Below are positions 42,188-50,994 of a DNA stretch of 64,000 nt, piece by piece. This DNA is from Lysobacteraceae bacterium (GTDB taxonomy: Bacteria > Bdellovibrionota > UBA1018 > JAGTJX01): positions 186,001 through 250,000 of the forward strand of contig JAGTJX010000002.1 of assembly GCA_023657465.1 (NCBI GenBank), given 5' to 3'. Numbering within the stretch: the first letter of the stretch is position 1; every line of letters begins with the position of its first letter. A program made the translations under genes and the position numbers. The notes under the pieces were generated by a model. It was not told the origin of the DNA. It did not search any database and was given only the letters and a program-made list of their open reading frames with translations.

Positions 42188-43227
42188 ACAGATAAATAAA
42201 AGGTGTAATCAATATCCGTTTCGTTTGCAAACAGGAGCGTGAGTCTATCGACACCAATAGCGATTCCTGAGCAGGGAGGTAGTCCCTCATAGAGTGCTCG
42301 GATGAAGTCTTCGTCGATGGGGCTTGGCGGAAATGCATCTCCGTAGATCTCAGATCTCAGTTGCATGTCCTTCTCGAATCGCTCTCTCTGCTCAAACGAA
42401 TCAGTGAGTTCTTCAAATCCATTTCCGAGTTCAATTCCACCGATATAAAATTCTGCGCGCTTAGACCATTCCCAGCCATCGACATCTTTTGTTTTCACAG
42501 CTAGAGCGGATTGAGAAGCGGGATATCCATAGACGAAGCACGCGCGGTCTTGCGGAAGCTTGGGCTCAACAAGTTCTAACCAAATTCTAAAATACAAATC
42601 ATCCCAAGTGTCGTGAGGGTTTACGAATAGTCCTAGACGCTTGCACTCATTGGCAAGAGCGTGTGGAGTATTTGATACGTGAAGATCCACTCCTACGTGC
42701 TCGAGGAAAAGATCGCGAATCTTGAAACGTGGCCAACCTGCTGAGAGATCGATGAGGGTGTTCTGATAATGAATAGAATAAGTCCCATTGAGTCTCAGAG
42801 CGATGTGCATGACCATGGATTCAGTGATTTCCATGAGCCGAGAGAGATCTGCCTCCGTCTCGTAGAATTCTAATAGAGTGAACTCGCAGAGATGTGTCTT
42901 GGACTTCGGTTCGTCACGGAATGCGGGAGTGATTTGGAAAATTTTCTCTAATCCACCGGCAAGTAACTTCTTCATCGCAAACTCGGGAGAGGTCGGAAGG
43001 AAAATTCTCTCGTGACCTGTGAGTGAATGGCCTGAATCTATTCTAGGGAAAAGTTCGAGCGGTCTGATGTGCGTTTCCATTCCGGGACTGCGCACAATGA
43101 GAGGAGTTCTGACCTCTTCATAGTTACGATCGACAAAAAAATGTCTGATCTCGGATTCAACTTTTCGTCTTGTAGCAACACCCTTTTTTCGTCTAGGATC
43201 TTGTATAAGACTTTGAAATGTATTCAT
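42184..43227 (-). CDS. epmA: Elongation factor P beta-lysine ligase
   Basis: Homologue of the class II lysyl-tRNA synthetase core that attaches (R)-beta-lysine to EF-P. It shows class II motif 1 (EVRTPLIVRSPGME), motif 2 (FRDEPKSKTHLCEFTLLEFY) and motif 3 (GIAIGVDRLTLLFA), but no anticodon-binding domain, and at 347 residues has the EpmA length. EF-P and EpmB are not in the window. Coupled to the GST gene by a four-base overlap. Confidence 0.93.
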   Translation of the reverse strand: MNTFQSLIQDPRRKKGVATRRKVESEIRHFFVDRNYEEVRTPLIVRSPGMETHIRPLELFPRIDSGHSLTGHERIFLPTSPEFAMKKLLAGGLEKIFQITPAFRDEPKSKTHLCEFTLLEFYETEADLSRLMEITESMVMHIALRLNGTYSIHYQNTLIDLSAGWPRFKIRDLFLEHVGVDLHVSNTPHALANECKRLGLFVNPHDTWDDLYFRIWLELVEPKLPQDRACFVYGYPASQSALAVKTKDVDGWEWSKRAEFYIGGIELGNGFEELTDSFEQRERFEKDMQLRSEIYGDAFPPSPIDEDFIRALYEGLPPCSGIAIGVDRLTLLFANETDIDYTFYLSV

Positions 43228-43268
43228 AATGGCAAGAGTGATACCCTTTTATGGGTAGGGAGAACAAG

Positions 43269-43577
43269 ATGAAGAGCGCATTATTTGCAAGTTTAGCTGT
43301 CCTATTAAGCACCTCAGTCCTCGCGGACGATGTAGGATCGGTAAGAGAAACAATTAACGCAGCGAATCAATCTGAAGCTCGCATGCTCTTCGCCAAAAAC
43401 AAGAAAAAGAAAAAAGATAAAAAGAAAAAGAAGAAAAAGGTCAAAGCTCCTAAATTTAAAAAAGATAAAAAGAAGAAAACAAAGAAGCCTGTGGTGACCG
43501 ACGAGCCAATCGTACCACCACCGCCTTCAAGCTCTTCAGGCGGAGATGCACCGATTACTCCTCCGACTACGATCTGA
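43269..43577 (+). CDS. Small secreted lysine-rich protein
   Basis: Product of 102 residues from ATG 43269, with GGGAGAAC as ribosome site. Signal peptide ends at SVLA|DD. The middle (about residues 40-75) is almost only Lys with Asp (KNKKKKKDKKKKKKKV), then a Pro/Ser-rich tail PIVPPPPSSSSGG. A strongly basic secreted peptide could bind murein, LPS or nucleic acid; that is inference. It precedes nudL by 12 bases. Confidence 0.7.
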   Translation: MKSALFASLAVLLSTSVLADDVGSVRETINAANQSEARMLFAKNKKKKKDKKKKKKKVKAPKFKKDKKKKTKKPVVTDEPIVPPPPSSSSGGDAPITPPTTI

Positions 43578-43589
43578 GCATGATTGAGT

Positions 43590-44171
43590 ATGCGTCTGAG
43601 ACAGCAAATCGAGCGAGCTCTGAAGCTTGAGTTTCCTTATTTTGATTGCACTCTTGAGAATAAAGGCACACTAGCAGCGGTTCTCTTGTTTGTTTCGCAT
43701 GATGAACATCTACTGCTCACAAAACGAACTGAGTCTGTCGAAACTCATAAAGGTCAAATCGCGTTTCCCGGTGGTCGAATGGATCTAGGTGAAACCGATC
43801 CTCGTGTAACAGCGACTCGTGAGGCGCTTGAGGAAGTCGGTCTAGAGTCTTCGCATATTGATATCGTTGGAGAGCTGCCTTTGCTTCCCGTCTACGCATC
43901 TTCGCACCTCATTCACCCAGTAGTCGCCATTGGAAAATCAAAAAGTCATGAGATGGAACTCACAGCACAAGTTTCAGAGACGGCTGAGATTTTCTGGGTG
44001 CCACTGGAGTTTTTTCTCTCCGAGAGAACCTATCGCACTGAAGAGCGAGAGTGGAAAGGGCATGCCTATACGACTCATGTCTATCAGTGGAATCAACACG
44101 AGATCTGGGGCGCGACTGCGATCATGATTAAGAATTTCTGCGATCGAATTCAAAAAGCGTCAAACATCTGA
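43590..44171 (+). CDS. nudL: NUDIX hydrolase, CoA pyrophosphatase (NudL) type
   Basis: Hydrolyses CoA or acyl-CoA diphosphate bonds. The CoA-specific motif LLTKRTESVETHKGQIAFPG precedes and overlaps the Nudix box GRMDLGETDPRVTATREALEEVGL, both in good order. Length 194 residues. ATG 43590 is used; a TTG lies two codons upstream. The gene lies between the Lys-rich protein and ftsK. Confidence 0.92.
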   Translation: MRLRQQIERALKLEFPYFDCTLENKGTLAAVLLFVSHDEHLLLTKRTESVETHKGQIAFPGGRMDLGETDPRVTATREALEEVGLESSHIDIVGELPLLPVYASSHLIHPVVAIGKSKSHEMELTAQVSETAEIFWVPLEFFLSERTYRTEEREWKGHAYTTHVYQWNQHEIWGATAIMIKNFCDRIQKASNI

Positions 44172-44234
44172 CTCGTCACAAGGTCTCTAGCAGAACTTTA
44201 CTATTAGAGCGCAACATTTAATAATTAAAGACAG

Positions 44235-46655
44235 ATGAACCACTCAAAAAGCCGATCAAAAAATATCAAACTCGAAATCTCTACACTCTTGTCGTTTCTA
44301 GCCGCACTGTTTCTGACACTCTCACTTTTTACTTACACAGGATCAGACGCCTCGATGTTCAGTAGTAGTACCTCTGACGTGATGAACGCGTGTGGAAAAA
44401 TAGGTGCTTCCGTTTCGGCATTCCTTCTTCAGATTTTTGGCTTAGGAGCTTTCTTGTTTCCAGCGGCGTTCTTTTTTATTTCGGCTCACCTCTATCAAGA
44501 CGAAGAAAACAAAATCGTCTACACTTTGATCGGAACTTTAGTTCAAGCTGTGTCGGCTTCTGTGTTTCTTACGCTTCACTGGCAGAATTTTAATTTTGGC
44601 GGATCGCAACTCCTAATGGGAGGCACGTTTGGACTTCTCATCGCTCAAGGATTGAAAACACAACTCAACCCAGCTGGAGCTTCTCTCGTGAGCTTAGGGG
44701 TTTTCTTCGGAGTGCTCGTACTCACGACTCCCGTCATGATCTCCCGAGTGATTGGAATGAGTTTAAGAGCTCTAGCGATTGTGGCTTGGAGAGTGGTGAA
44801 GCTTGCAGCGGTGACTGCAGCAATCTATGGCATGGACGCGTTTACGAAGTTTGTTCGCTATGCTGGACAGAAGCTTCATGATTTCAGAATCAACATGAAA
44901 GAAAGATCACTTGCGATTGCTCAGAAAATGAATGAGCCTAAGCCCACAGTACAGCAAGAGTTGTTTCAAGAACCTATCACTCAACCTCTTGCTGAATCTC
45001 TTTCTAACTCTCTCGTGGACGAAATTCCACTAACAGCAAAAACCGTGGAATCAATTAGTCGTGATGAGATCGATGCTATTAATATTTCAGAACTTAAAAT
45101 CACACAGGAAGATGCTGCCGCTACAGAGCCTACTAAGATCGATCGTATTAGAACTGCCATGAGATCTTCCAAGCGAGGCCAGTGGAAACTTCCTGCTGTT
45201 GATTTCTTAAAGAAAGCACTGAAAGTAGAATCGATCGTCGATAAAGAAAAAATCGAAGAGAACGCTAGACTGCTGAAACGCACATTAGAAAGTTTCGAGA
45301 TTGAAGGTGAAGTCACAGCTGCTCGTCAGGGCCCTGTGATTACTCTTTATGAATTCAGACCTGCTCCTGGTGTGAAAGTTTCTAAGATCGCAGGCCTTCA
45401 AGATGACATCACGATGGCTCTCTCTGCTAAGAGTGTGAGGATCCTAGCACCTCTTCCAGGCAAGAACGTGGTGGGTTTCGAAATTCCGTCTGAGCAAAGA
45501 CAAACGATCTTATTCCGCGAGTTCATTCAAGCTCCTGAGTATAATGATTCTAAACACACCATACCTGTCATCATGGGTAAGGATATTAGTGGCCAATTGG
45601 TTTTGGCTGACTTGGCTCGCATGCCACACTTACTCGTCGCAGGTCAGACGGGTTCGGGTAAGTCAGTGTTCATGAATTCACTCATCTGTTCACTGCTATA
45701 CAGATTCACACCTGATGATCTGAGGCTGATTCTGATCGATCCTAAATTCATTGAATTAACCGCGTACAATGATATTCCTCACTTACTTCTTCCTGTCGTG
45801 GACGATGTTAAGAATGCTGGTGTTTCACTGAAGTGGGCAGTCAGAGAGATGGAACGTCGCTATAGAATTCTTCAGCTCATGGACGCTAAGAATTTAACGG
45901 GTTTCAATCAGAAGATTACGGATATGGGAGCGGATGCTGCTCGAGATATTTTCATGGCAGAGGAGAACGATGATTGGATTCATTCGTTTGAGCTCGACGA
46001 TAACGGCGAACCTAAGATTGGCAAGCTTCCTTATGTCGTGATCATCATCGATGAGCTTGCAGACCTCATCATGAGTTCAAAAAAAGAAGTGGAGATCTCC
46101 ATCACTCGTCTTGCGCAGAAAGCACGCGCTGCTGGAATCCATCTCGTGATTGCAACTCAGCGTCCGTCGACTGACGTCGTGACAGGTCTGATTAAAGCGA
46201 ACCTTCCTTCGCGCTGCTCATTCCAACTTGCATCTGGTGTTGATTCTAAAACCATTCTAGACCGAGTGGGTGCTGAGAGACTTCTCGGCCATGGAGATAT
46301 GCTCTTCATTCCTCCAGGAATGGCTAATACGACTCGTCTTCATGGAGCCTATCTCGATGATAATGAGATTTCTAAAATCACTTCGTTTCTGACCTCTCAA
46401 GGTAAGCCAAGTTACCGCGATGAGATTCTCGTTGATGAAGAAGAGGAAGAAGAAAACGAAGAGCATGATGCGGATGAACTCTTCACTGAGGCTGTAACAC
46501 ATGCCCGCCAGGTTGGACGCGTATCAGCAAGTTCGCTACAACGTCGATTCAGTATTGGATATAACCGAGCTGCACGAATGATTGAAAACATGGAATCACG
46601 TGGTATAGTTGGTCCTGCGGATGGTGCAAAACCTAGGGAAGTACTCATGCGCTAA
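44235..46655 (+). CDS. ftsK: DNA translocase FtsK/SpoIIIE
   Basis: Septal DNA pump of 806 residues. Four N-terminal helices (about 10-190) anchor it; a charged linker of about 130 residues follows; the motor has Walker A GQTGSGKSVF near residue 471, Walker B YVVIIIDELADL, and IATQRPSTDVVTGLIKANLP. The C-terminal gamma winged helix is present (AVTHARQVGRVSASSLQRRF), so KOPS reading is expected. The linker is short compared with E. coli FtsK. The region 46433-46480 encodes a run of Glu (DEEEEEENEEHDADE) before gamma. Confidence 0.97.
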   Translation: MNHSKSRSKNIKLEISTLLSFLAALFLTLSLFTYTGSDASMFSSSTSDVMNACGKIGASVSAFLLQIFGLGAFLFPAAFFFISAHLYQDEENKIVYTLIGTLVQAVSASVFLTLHWQNFNFGGSQLLMGGTFGLLIAQGLKTQLNPAGASLVSLGVFFGVLVLTTPVMISRVIGMSLRALAIVAWRVVKLAAVTAAIYGMDAFTKFVRYAGQKLHDFRINMKERSLAIAQKMNEPKPTVQQELFQEPITQPLAESLSNSLVDEIPLTAKTVESISRDEIDAINISELKITQEDAAATEPTKIDRIRTAMRSSKRGQWKLPAVDFLKKALKVESIVDKEKIEENARLLKRTLESFEIEGEVTAARQGPVITLYEFRPAPGVKVSKIAGLQDDITMALSAKSVRILAPLPGKNVVGFEIPSEQRQTILFREFIQAPEYNDSKHTIPVIMGKDISGQLVLADLARMPHLLVAGQTGSGKSVFMNSLICSLLYRFTPDDLRLILIDPKFIELTAYNDIPHLLLPVVDDVKNAGVSLKWAVREMERRYRILQLMDAKNLTGFNQKITDMGADAARDIFMAEENDDWIHSFELDDNGEPKIGKLPYVVIIIDELADLIMSSKKEVEISITRLAQKARAAGIHLVIATQRPSTDVVTGLIKANLPSRCSFQLASGVDSKTILDRVGAERLLGHGDMLFIPPGMANTTRLHGAYLDDNEISKITSFLTSQGKPSYRDEILVDEEEEEENEEHDADELFTEAVTHARQVGRVSASSLQRRFSIGYNRAARMIENMESRGIVGPADGAKPREVLMR

Positions 46656-46677
46656 GCATGACAGAAAGATAGATGAG

Positions 46678-47031
46678 ATGAAACGTTTCTGGCTAATCTT
46701 AGTTTTAATAGTGGGTTTGTTTGAGATCAACGCTTTTATTTGTACAGCTTATGCGCAGACTCAAAGCTCTGCGCCTCGTAGTGAAGAAATTCCAATGGAT
46801 GACATCGAAGATGATGATGTTGAAGTTGTAGAAGAGACTGAAGTAGAAGAAGCTCCTGCTGCTCCTGCAAAATCTAAATCAAAAAAATCATCTGTTGCCA
46901 AAGTTAAGTCCGCTTTAGGTAAGGATGTCGACGGAACGAGAGCTCTTGATCGCGGAGAGTTCGAAGCTCAAACCTTGAGCACCAGCCACTATAAAAGAAA
47001 CGGAGTTTCTCTTGAAGTGGATCCCGATTGA
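46678..47031 (+). CDS. Small secreted acidic/basic low-complexity protein
   Basis: Product of 117 residues. ATG 46678 is chosen because MKRFWLILVLIVGLFEINAF is a signal peptide; the frame extending to 46609 only overlaps ftsK. The mature part is an acidic block (MDDIEDDDVEVVEETEVEEA) followed by an Ala/Lys linker (PAAPAKSKSKKSS) and a short ordered end. It lies between ftsK and cca and overlaps cca by 20 bases, so is co-transcribed. Function unknown; its position recalls the lipoprotein carrier lolA beside ftsK in other bacteria, but it is not LolA. Confidence 0.65.
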   Translation: MKRFWLILVLIVGLFEINAFICTAYAQTQSSAPRSEEIPMDDIEDDDVEVVEETEVEEAPAAPAKSKSKKSSVAKVKSALGKDVDGTRALDRGEFEAQTLSTSHYKRNGVSLEVDPD

Positions 47032-48250
47032 TCGACCACTTTTAATTCCTGAGAAAGCAAAATCCATTCTCCAAAAACTCTCTGGAGCAAGCTACGTTTC
47101 CTACTGTGTAGGCGGATGCGTGAGGGATCACTTGCTAGGACGTACTCCTAAGGACATCGACATCGTCACGAGCGCAACTCCTGACCAAATCTTAGAGCTT
47201 TTTCCTTCAGCAAATCCGATCGGTAAAGCCTTCGGTGTCATGCAAGTTGAAGGATACGAGGTCGCTACGTTTCGTAAAGACGGCACCTACATTGATAGCC
47301 GTCATCCTGAGTCGGTAGAGTTCTCTAACCCTGAAGAAGATGCGAAGCGCAGAGACTTCACTGTGAATGGTTTTTTCTATGATCTGAAGACTAATAGAAT
47401 TTTAGATTACGTTTCAGGATTCGAAGACATCCGTGACAAGAAAATCCGAGCCATCGGTTCTGCTCCTCAAAGATTCCAAGAAGACGCTCTTCGATTACTG
47501 CGTGCGATTCGTTTCGCCGCTCAAGTGGGTTTCGAAATTGAGAATGAGACGTTAAGGTCGATTAAGAACCGAGCGAAACTCATTAAGCGCATCAGTGGTG
47601 AGCGGGTGAGGGATGAGCTTGAGCGCATGTGGATAGGAGCTGCTCCAGATATTGCAGCTCAGTATCTTGTTGAGACTGAGCTGGGAGCGATTCTGTTTCC
47701 AGAAATTGAAGCTGCTCACTGGGAAGGGCTCGTGCGCTTATTCCAGAAGATCAAAGCCTTAGGAGAGCCTAAGAGCGCCATCTTAGGTTGGGCTGCACTC
47801 ACACGTGATCAGAAGGGTCATCCTCAAGCAATCGCAGGTAGTCTCATGCAGAGGATGAAGCTCTCCAATGCTCAGTTCGAGAGTCTCCAGTGGATATTAG
47901 AAGAGCGTACGAAGTTTAAGGAAGTATTTCTGATGAGAGAAGCTACGCTCTCGCGCTGGATTTCGCATCCTGGGTTTGAGTTTCTGCTTCAGTTTCATTG
48001 GTGTGAAGCGATGTCGAGTGATGGAAATCTCATCTATCATGAGTTCTGCGAGAGTCGTCTGCGTGACTTAAGATCCCAAGCGGGCGGATGGTTGCCTAAG
48101 CTCATCGACGGAAAAGATTTGATTGGACTGGGTTTGAGTCCCGGACCTGAGTTTACGGAGATATTAAAGACTGTGGAAGATTTAGCACTTGAGAAGAAGA
48201 TCACCACCAAGGAACAAGCGCTCGAGTATGTCCTCAAGCACTTCTGCTAG
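47012..48250 (+). CDS. cca: CCA tRNA nucleotidyltransferase / poly(A) polymerase family
   Basis: Class II nucleotidyltransferase of about 412 residues. YCVGGCVRDHLLGRTPKDIDIV holds the GG and DxD signature; RRDFTVNGFFYD and EDALRLLRAIRFAAQVGF are the following motifs. Fold and order suit either CCA addition or PcnB-type polyadenylation; the encoded CCA in the local tRNA does not decide. The start appears to be TTG 47012 inside the upstream gene. No HD domain is seen. Confidence 0.88.
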   Translation: MKWIPIDRPLLIPEKAKSILQKLSGASYVSYCVGGCVRDHLLGRTPKDIDIVTSATPDQILELFPSANPIGKAFGVMQVEGYEVATFRKDGTYIDSRHPESVEFSNPEEDAKRRDFTVNGFFYDLKTNRILDYVSGFEDIRDKKIRAIGSAPQRFQEDALRLLRAIRFAAQVGFEIENETLRSIKNRAKLIKRISGERVRDELERMWIGAAPDIAAQYLVETELGAILFPEIEAAHWEGLVRLFQKIKALGEPKSAILGWAALTRDQKGHPQAIAGSLMQRMKLSNAQFESLQWILEERTKFKEVFLMREATLSRWISHPGFEFLLQFHWCEAMSSDGNLIYHEFCESRLRDLRSQAGGWLPKLIDGKDLIGLGLSPGPEFTEILKTVEDLALEKKITTKEQALEYVLKHFC

Positions 48251-48263
48251 TAGCCTACTCCCT

Positions 48264-48338
48264 TATAGGATTGTGGCATGAATGTGGCATTGGAAATAAC
48301 AGCCGTACAGCGTGCCACACTCATGCCACAATCCTATA
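48264..48338. repeat. Dispersed palindromic element A, copy 2
   Basis: Perfect 18-base arms at 48264-48281 and 48321-48338 (core TATAGGATTGTGGCAT) enclose a second, inner TGTGGCA/TGCCACA pair, giving a long nested hairpin between the convergent cca and NFACT genes. Related to 38616-38663 in inverse orientation, including the outside CTTCGCTATAGG. No strong U-run follows, so it is not simply a terminator. Confidence 0.75.
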
Positions 48339-48351
48339 GCGAAGAGAGAAG

Positions 48352-49707
48352 TCAGTTCGCTCCACTGTTAAACAGTATTTTTAAACGAGATGGCTCAGGT
48401 TGAATCACTAGTGTCTTATTCTGCGTATAGGTAACTTGCTCTGAGTTCTTAATGCGCTTCACATACTTGCGATAGGTGTAATCCACTTCGGTCTTGCCCC
48501 AGTTATTACCACCACTGAAGTGAAGGAGAATTTGTCCAGCATCGAGTAGGGTGTCTAAAGATGCAGTCTTCCCAGGGTTCAGCATGATCACGACATGAGC
48601 GCTGGGCTTCGACTTTACGTGCATCCACAGATCATTACCGCGAGCAATTTTGAAGGTGAGATCCAGGTTTTCCTGCTTAGACCTGCCGACAAGGATGAGA
48701 GTTCCATCTTTCGTTTGGAATTTTTTCCCTAAGAAGGAGGATTTGATTTTAACCTGGGGGGATTTGCTGGCTAAGGGAGAATCCGAAATGCCTAGGAACG
48801 ATTTGATTTTTTCTAGATCAAGATTCTCTTTGAGTGAGAGGGCAACGCTAAGCTTAGGTTTCAGAGCGTCGAGCTTCTCACCTGTATCTTGTCTTTTTTT
48901 GCGTTGCCGTTTGGCAAGGTGGTAGTGCTTCTCCATCTTCTCGCTTAACTCGCGTTTGTTTTTAGGATTCTCTGAGAGTTCGATCTTAAGCTTATCTGCA
49001 AGTTTTAGGAAGTCAGGTTCATTCTCAATTTTGTCGAGAGTCTTCTCAAGGCTTGAGAGTTGCTTCTTGTTCTGAGTGATCCACGTCCCAAGTTTCTTGA
49101 GGAGTCCACCCAGTTCCTGATCTTGAGTTTCGCTGACGAGTGAATCAGTGACGAGTTTTGCGTACTCACTCATACGATTTACAGAATCAGTCTTCACTGC
49201 GAGATCTTCACGTTCCAATTTACCACGTGGAATTTCGAACTCCTTCGAGCCCTTCACTTTGGATCTTGCGATGAGTTTGCCTTCACTCATGAGTGCTGCT
49301 TCTGTAGCTGCAGGGATGAGGTTTAAGACGAGATCAATGGACTGGGAGCCGGGTCTCGTGAATTTGAAAATCACGTACCGCTCGCGCGCGGGTTGCAGGA
49401 TCTCAGTAAGAGTTGCACCACCGATTTGCTTCCCAAGAGTGATCCCGAAGACGGACGCTGACTTGGGGTCAGTGGATTTCTTAAGACCTTGATCTGACAC
49501 ATAGAAATAGGGTGCGCCTGAACGTACAGAGAAGACGAGAGTCTGGACTGAGGTTTTCGTCACAAGCTCGATGGCCCATTCATTCTTTTGGAAGCCCCCA
49601 GGGAATCCAGGTCTCACGGGCACAAACACTTTGCCCACGCGTGTGAAGGAGGGGATTTGGGCGCATAAAATCCCTACTTCCTTCCAGTTTAAGATGGGCG
49701 TGCTCAT
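48352..49707 (-). CDS. NFACT family protein (RqcH/FbpA-like)
   Basis: Homologue of RqcH/NEMF, which binds 50S subunits carrying stalled chains and directs Ala tailing. The coiled-coil middle (about residues 190-290, ending KRQRKKRQDTGEKLDAL) and the C-terminal NFACT-R domain (GNDLWMHVKSKPSAHVVI, then GKTEVDYTYRKYVKRIK) are clear. At 451 residues it is shorter than RqcH (about 560), and the N-terminal NFACT-N domain lacks an obvious fMPG-type start, so it may not be a full RqcH. Confidence 0.85.
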   Translation of the reverse strand: MSTPILNWKEVGILCAQIPSFTRVGKVFVPVRPGFPGGFQKNEWAIELVTKTSVQTLVFSVRSGAPYFYVSDQGLKKSTDPKSASVFGITLGKQIGGATLTEILQPARERYVIFKFTRPGSQSIDLVLNLIPAATEAALMSEGKLIARSKVKGSKEFEIPRGKLEREDLAVKTDSVNRMSEYAKLVTDSLVSETQDQELGGLLKKLGTWITQNKKQLSSLEKTLDKIENEPDFLKLADKLKIELSENPKNKRELSEKMEKHYHLAKRQRKKRQDTGEKLDALKPKLSVALSLKENLDLEKIKSFLGISDSPLASKSPQVKIKSSFLGKKFQTKDGTLILVGRSKQENLDLTFKIARGNDLWMHVKSKPSAHVVIMLNPGKTASLDTLLDAGQILLHFSGGNNWGKTEVDYTYRKYVKRIKNSEQVTYTQNKTLVIQPEPSRLKILFNSGAN

Positions 49708-49751
49708 TCCTATAACTTATCACAAGTCGTTTGTGGTATGGTGGGTCACAA

Positions 49752-50972
49752 ATGAAAACTTGGCGATTAGATAAGACAAAAGACCGTAGATTTAAACAAG
49801 GCCACCCTTGGGTGTTCTCAAACGAGATTCAAGGCTCTCCTAAGGGAGTAGAGATCGGCGAAGTCGTAAAACTCGCTGATTCCGGTGGCGATTTTCTCTC
49901 CTACGGCTTCGGGAATCCTAGTTCACTGATTGCTTTTCGTGCGATCTCCAGAAATCCTGAATGGGATGAAGCGAGATGGGTAGAAATCGCTCTTGCACGC
50001 GCAAGCGGCATGAGAAGATCGATGGGTTTTGGTGAGTCTTCTCACCGTGCCGTGTTTGCAGAAGCAGACGGACTTCCAGGACTTGTGGTCGATGCTTATT
50101 GCTATGACAAAAACGATTGGGTTTATGTTGTTCAGGCTCAGACTGCCGGAGCGGATAAGATCCTTACTCAAGTCATCGAATATTATAAAAAACTAGGCTC
50201 AGTCATTACGAAGAATACTTCTGAAATGCGTAAAATGGACGGACTTGAAGTACAGAAGCCTGTCGTCGTTCATAATCCTAAAGAGAAAAACTTTGAAGAT
50301 GTCACTGTCCATGTCCAAACTGGCTCTGTGATGTTTGATCTCAACACGGATCTCGTAGGCGGTCAGAAAACAGGTCTATTCCTAGATCAGAGATCTAATA
50401 TTGAATCACTGATCTCGCTCATTTCTAAGACTGAGAAGAAAGAACTCAAAGTTCTCGATCTCTGTTGCTACGTGGGTCAGTGGACAACAGCGATCACTAC
50501 ATTCGCTAAGTCTCGTGACATCTCAATCAAAGCCACACTGTTTGATACATCGAAGTCTGCTCTTGAGCGCGCTCACCACAACGTGAAGCAAGCAGGTGCT
50601 GCAGTTATCGAATGCATCACAGGTGATGTTCTGAAGGATCTCGAGAAAATCAAAAACCAATTCGACATCGTGATCTGCGATCCACCAGGGTTCATCTCAG
50701 GTCGTAAGAATATTCCGACAGGCCGTGCGGCTTATTTCAAACTTAACGAGCAAGCGATCTCGAAGGTGAGACCCACAGGTCTCTATGTCAGTTGTTCTTG
50801 TTCTGGATTGCTCACTGAAGAAGATTTCGAAGAGACGTTGCTTAAGTCCGTGAATCGTTCCAAGCGTCAATTCCTAGGCTTAACCCGAGGAACTCAGTCA
50901 CCTGATCACCCGTATATTCTAGGATTCAGTGAAGGCCGATATTTGAAATCTTGGATTGGGCAAGTTCTTTAG
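49752..50972 (+). CDS. Class I rRNA methyltransferase, RlmI-like (PUA + SAM domain)
   Basis: Product of 406 residues from ATG 49752. An N-terminal PUA domain (KDRRFKQGHPWVFSNEI) is followed by the Rossmann SAM domain (LDLCCYVGQWTTAI) and the catalytic loop FDIVICDPPGF, with YVSCSCSGLLTEEDF. This is the RlmI/YccW arrangement that makes m5C in 23S rRNA; the exact target base is not decidable by eye. Divergent from the NFACT gene and 22 bases before uvrB. Confidence 0.9.
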   Translation: MKTWRLDKTKDRRFKQGHPWVFSNEIQGSPKGVEIGEVVKLADSGGDFLSYGFGNPSSLIAFRAISRNPEWDEARWVEIALARASGMRRSMGFGESSHRAVFAEADGLPGLVVDAYCYDKNDWVYVVQAQTAGADKILTQVIEYYKKLGSVITKNTSEMRKMDGLEVQKPVVVHNPKEKNFEDVTVHVQTGSVMFDLNTDLVGGQKTGLFLDQRSNIESLISLISKTEKKELKVLDLCCYVGQWTTAITTFAKSRDISIKATLFDTSKSALERAHHNVKQAGAAVIECITGDVLKDLEKIKNQFDIVICDPPGFISGRKNIPTGRAAYFKLNEQAISKVRPTGLYVSCSCSGLLTEEDFEETLLKSVNRSKRQFLGLTRGTQSPDHPYILGFSEGRYLKSWIGQVL

Positions 50973-50994
50973 ATTTGTGCTATCCTAACTGATT

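Noticed and set aside
46609-46677. N-terminal extension of the small secreted protein after ftsK
   Set aside because: It overlaps the ftsK 3' end in another frame and would bury the signal peptide that starts at 46678.
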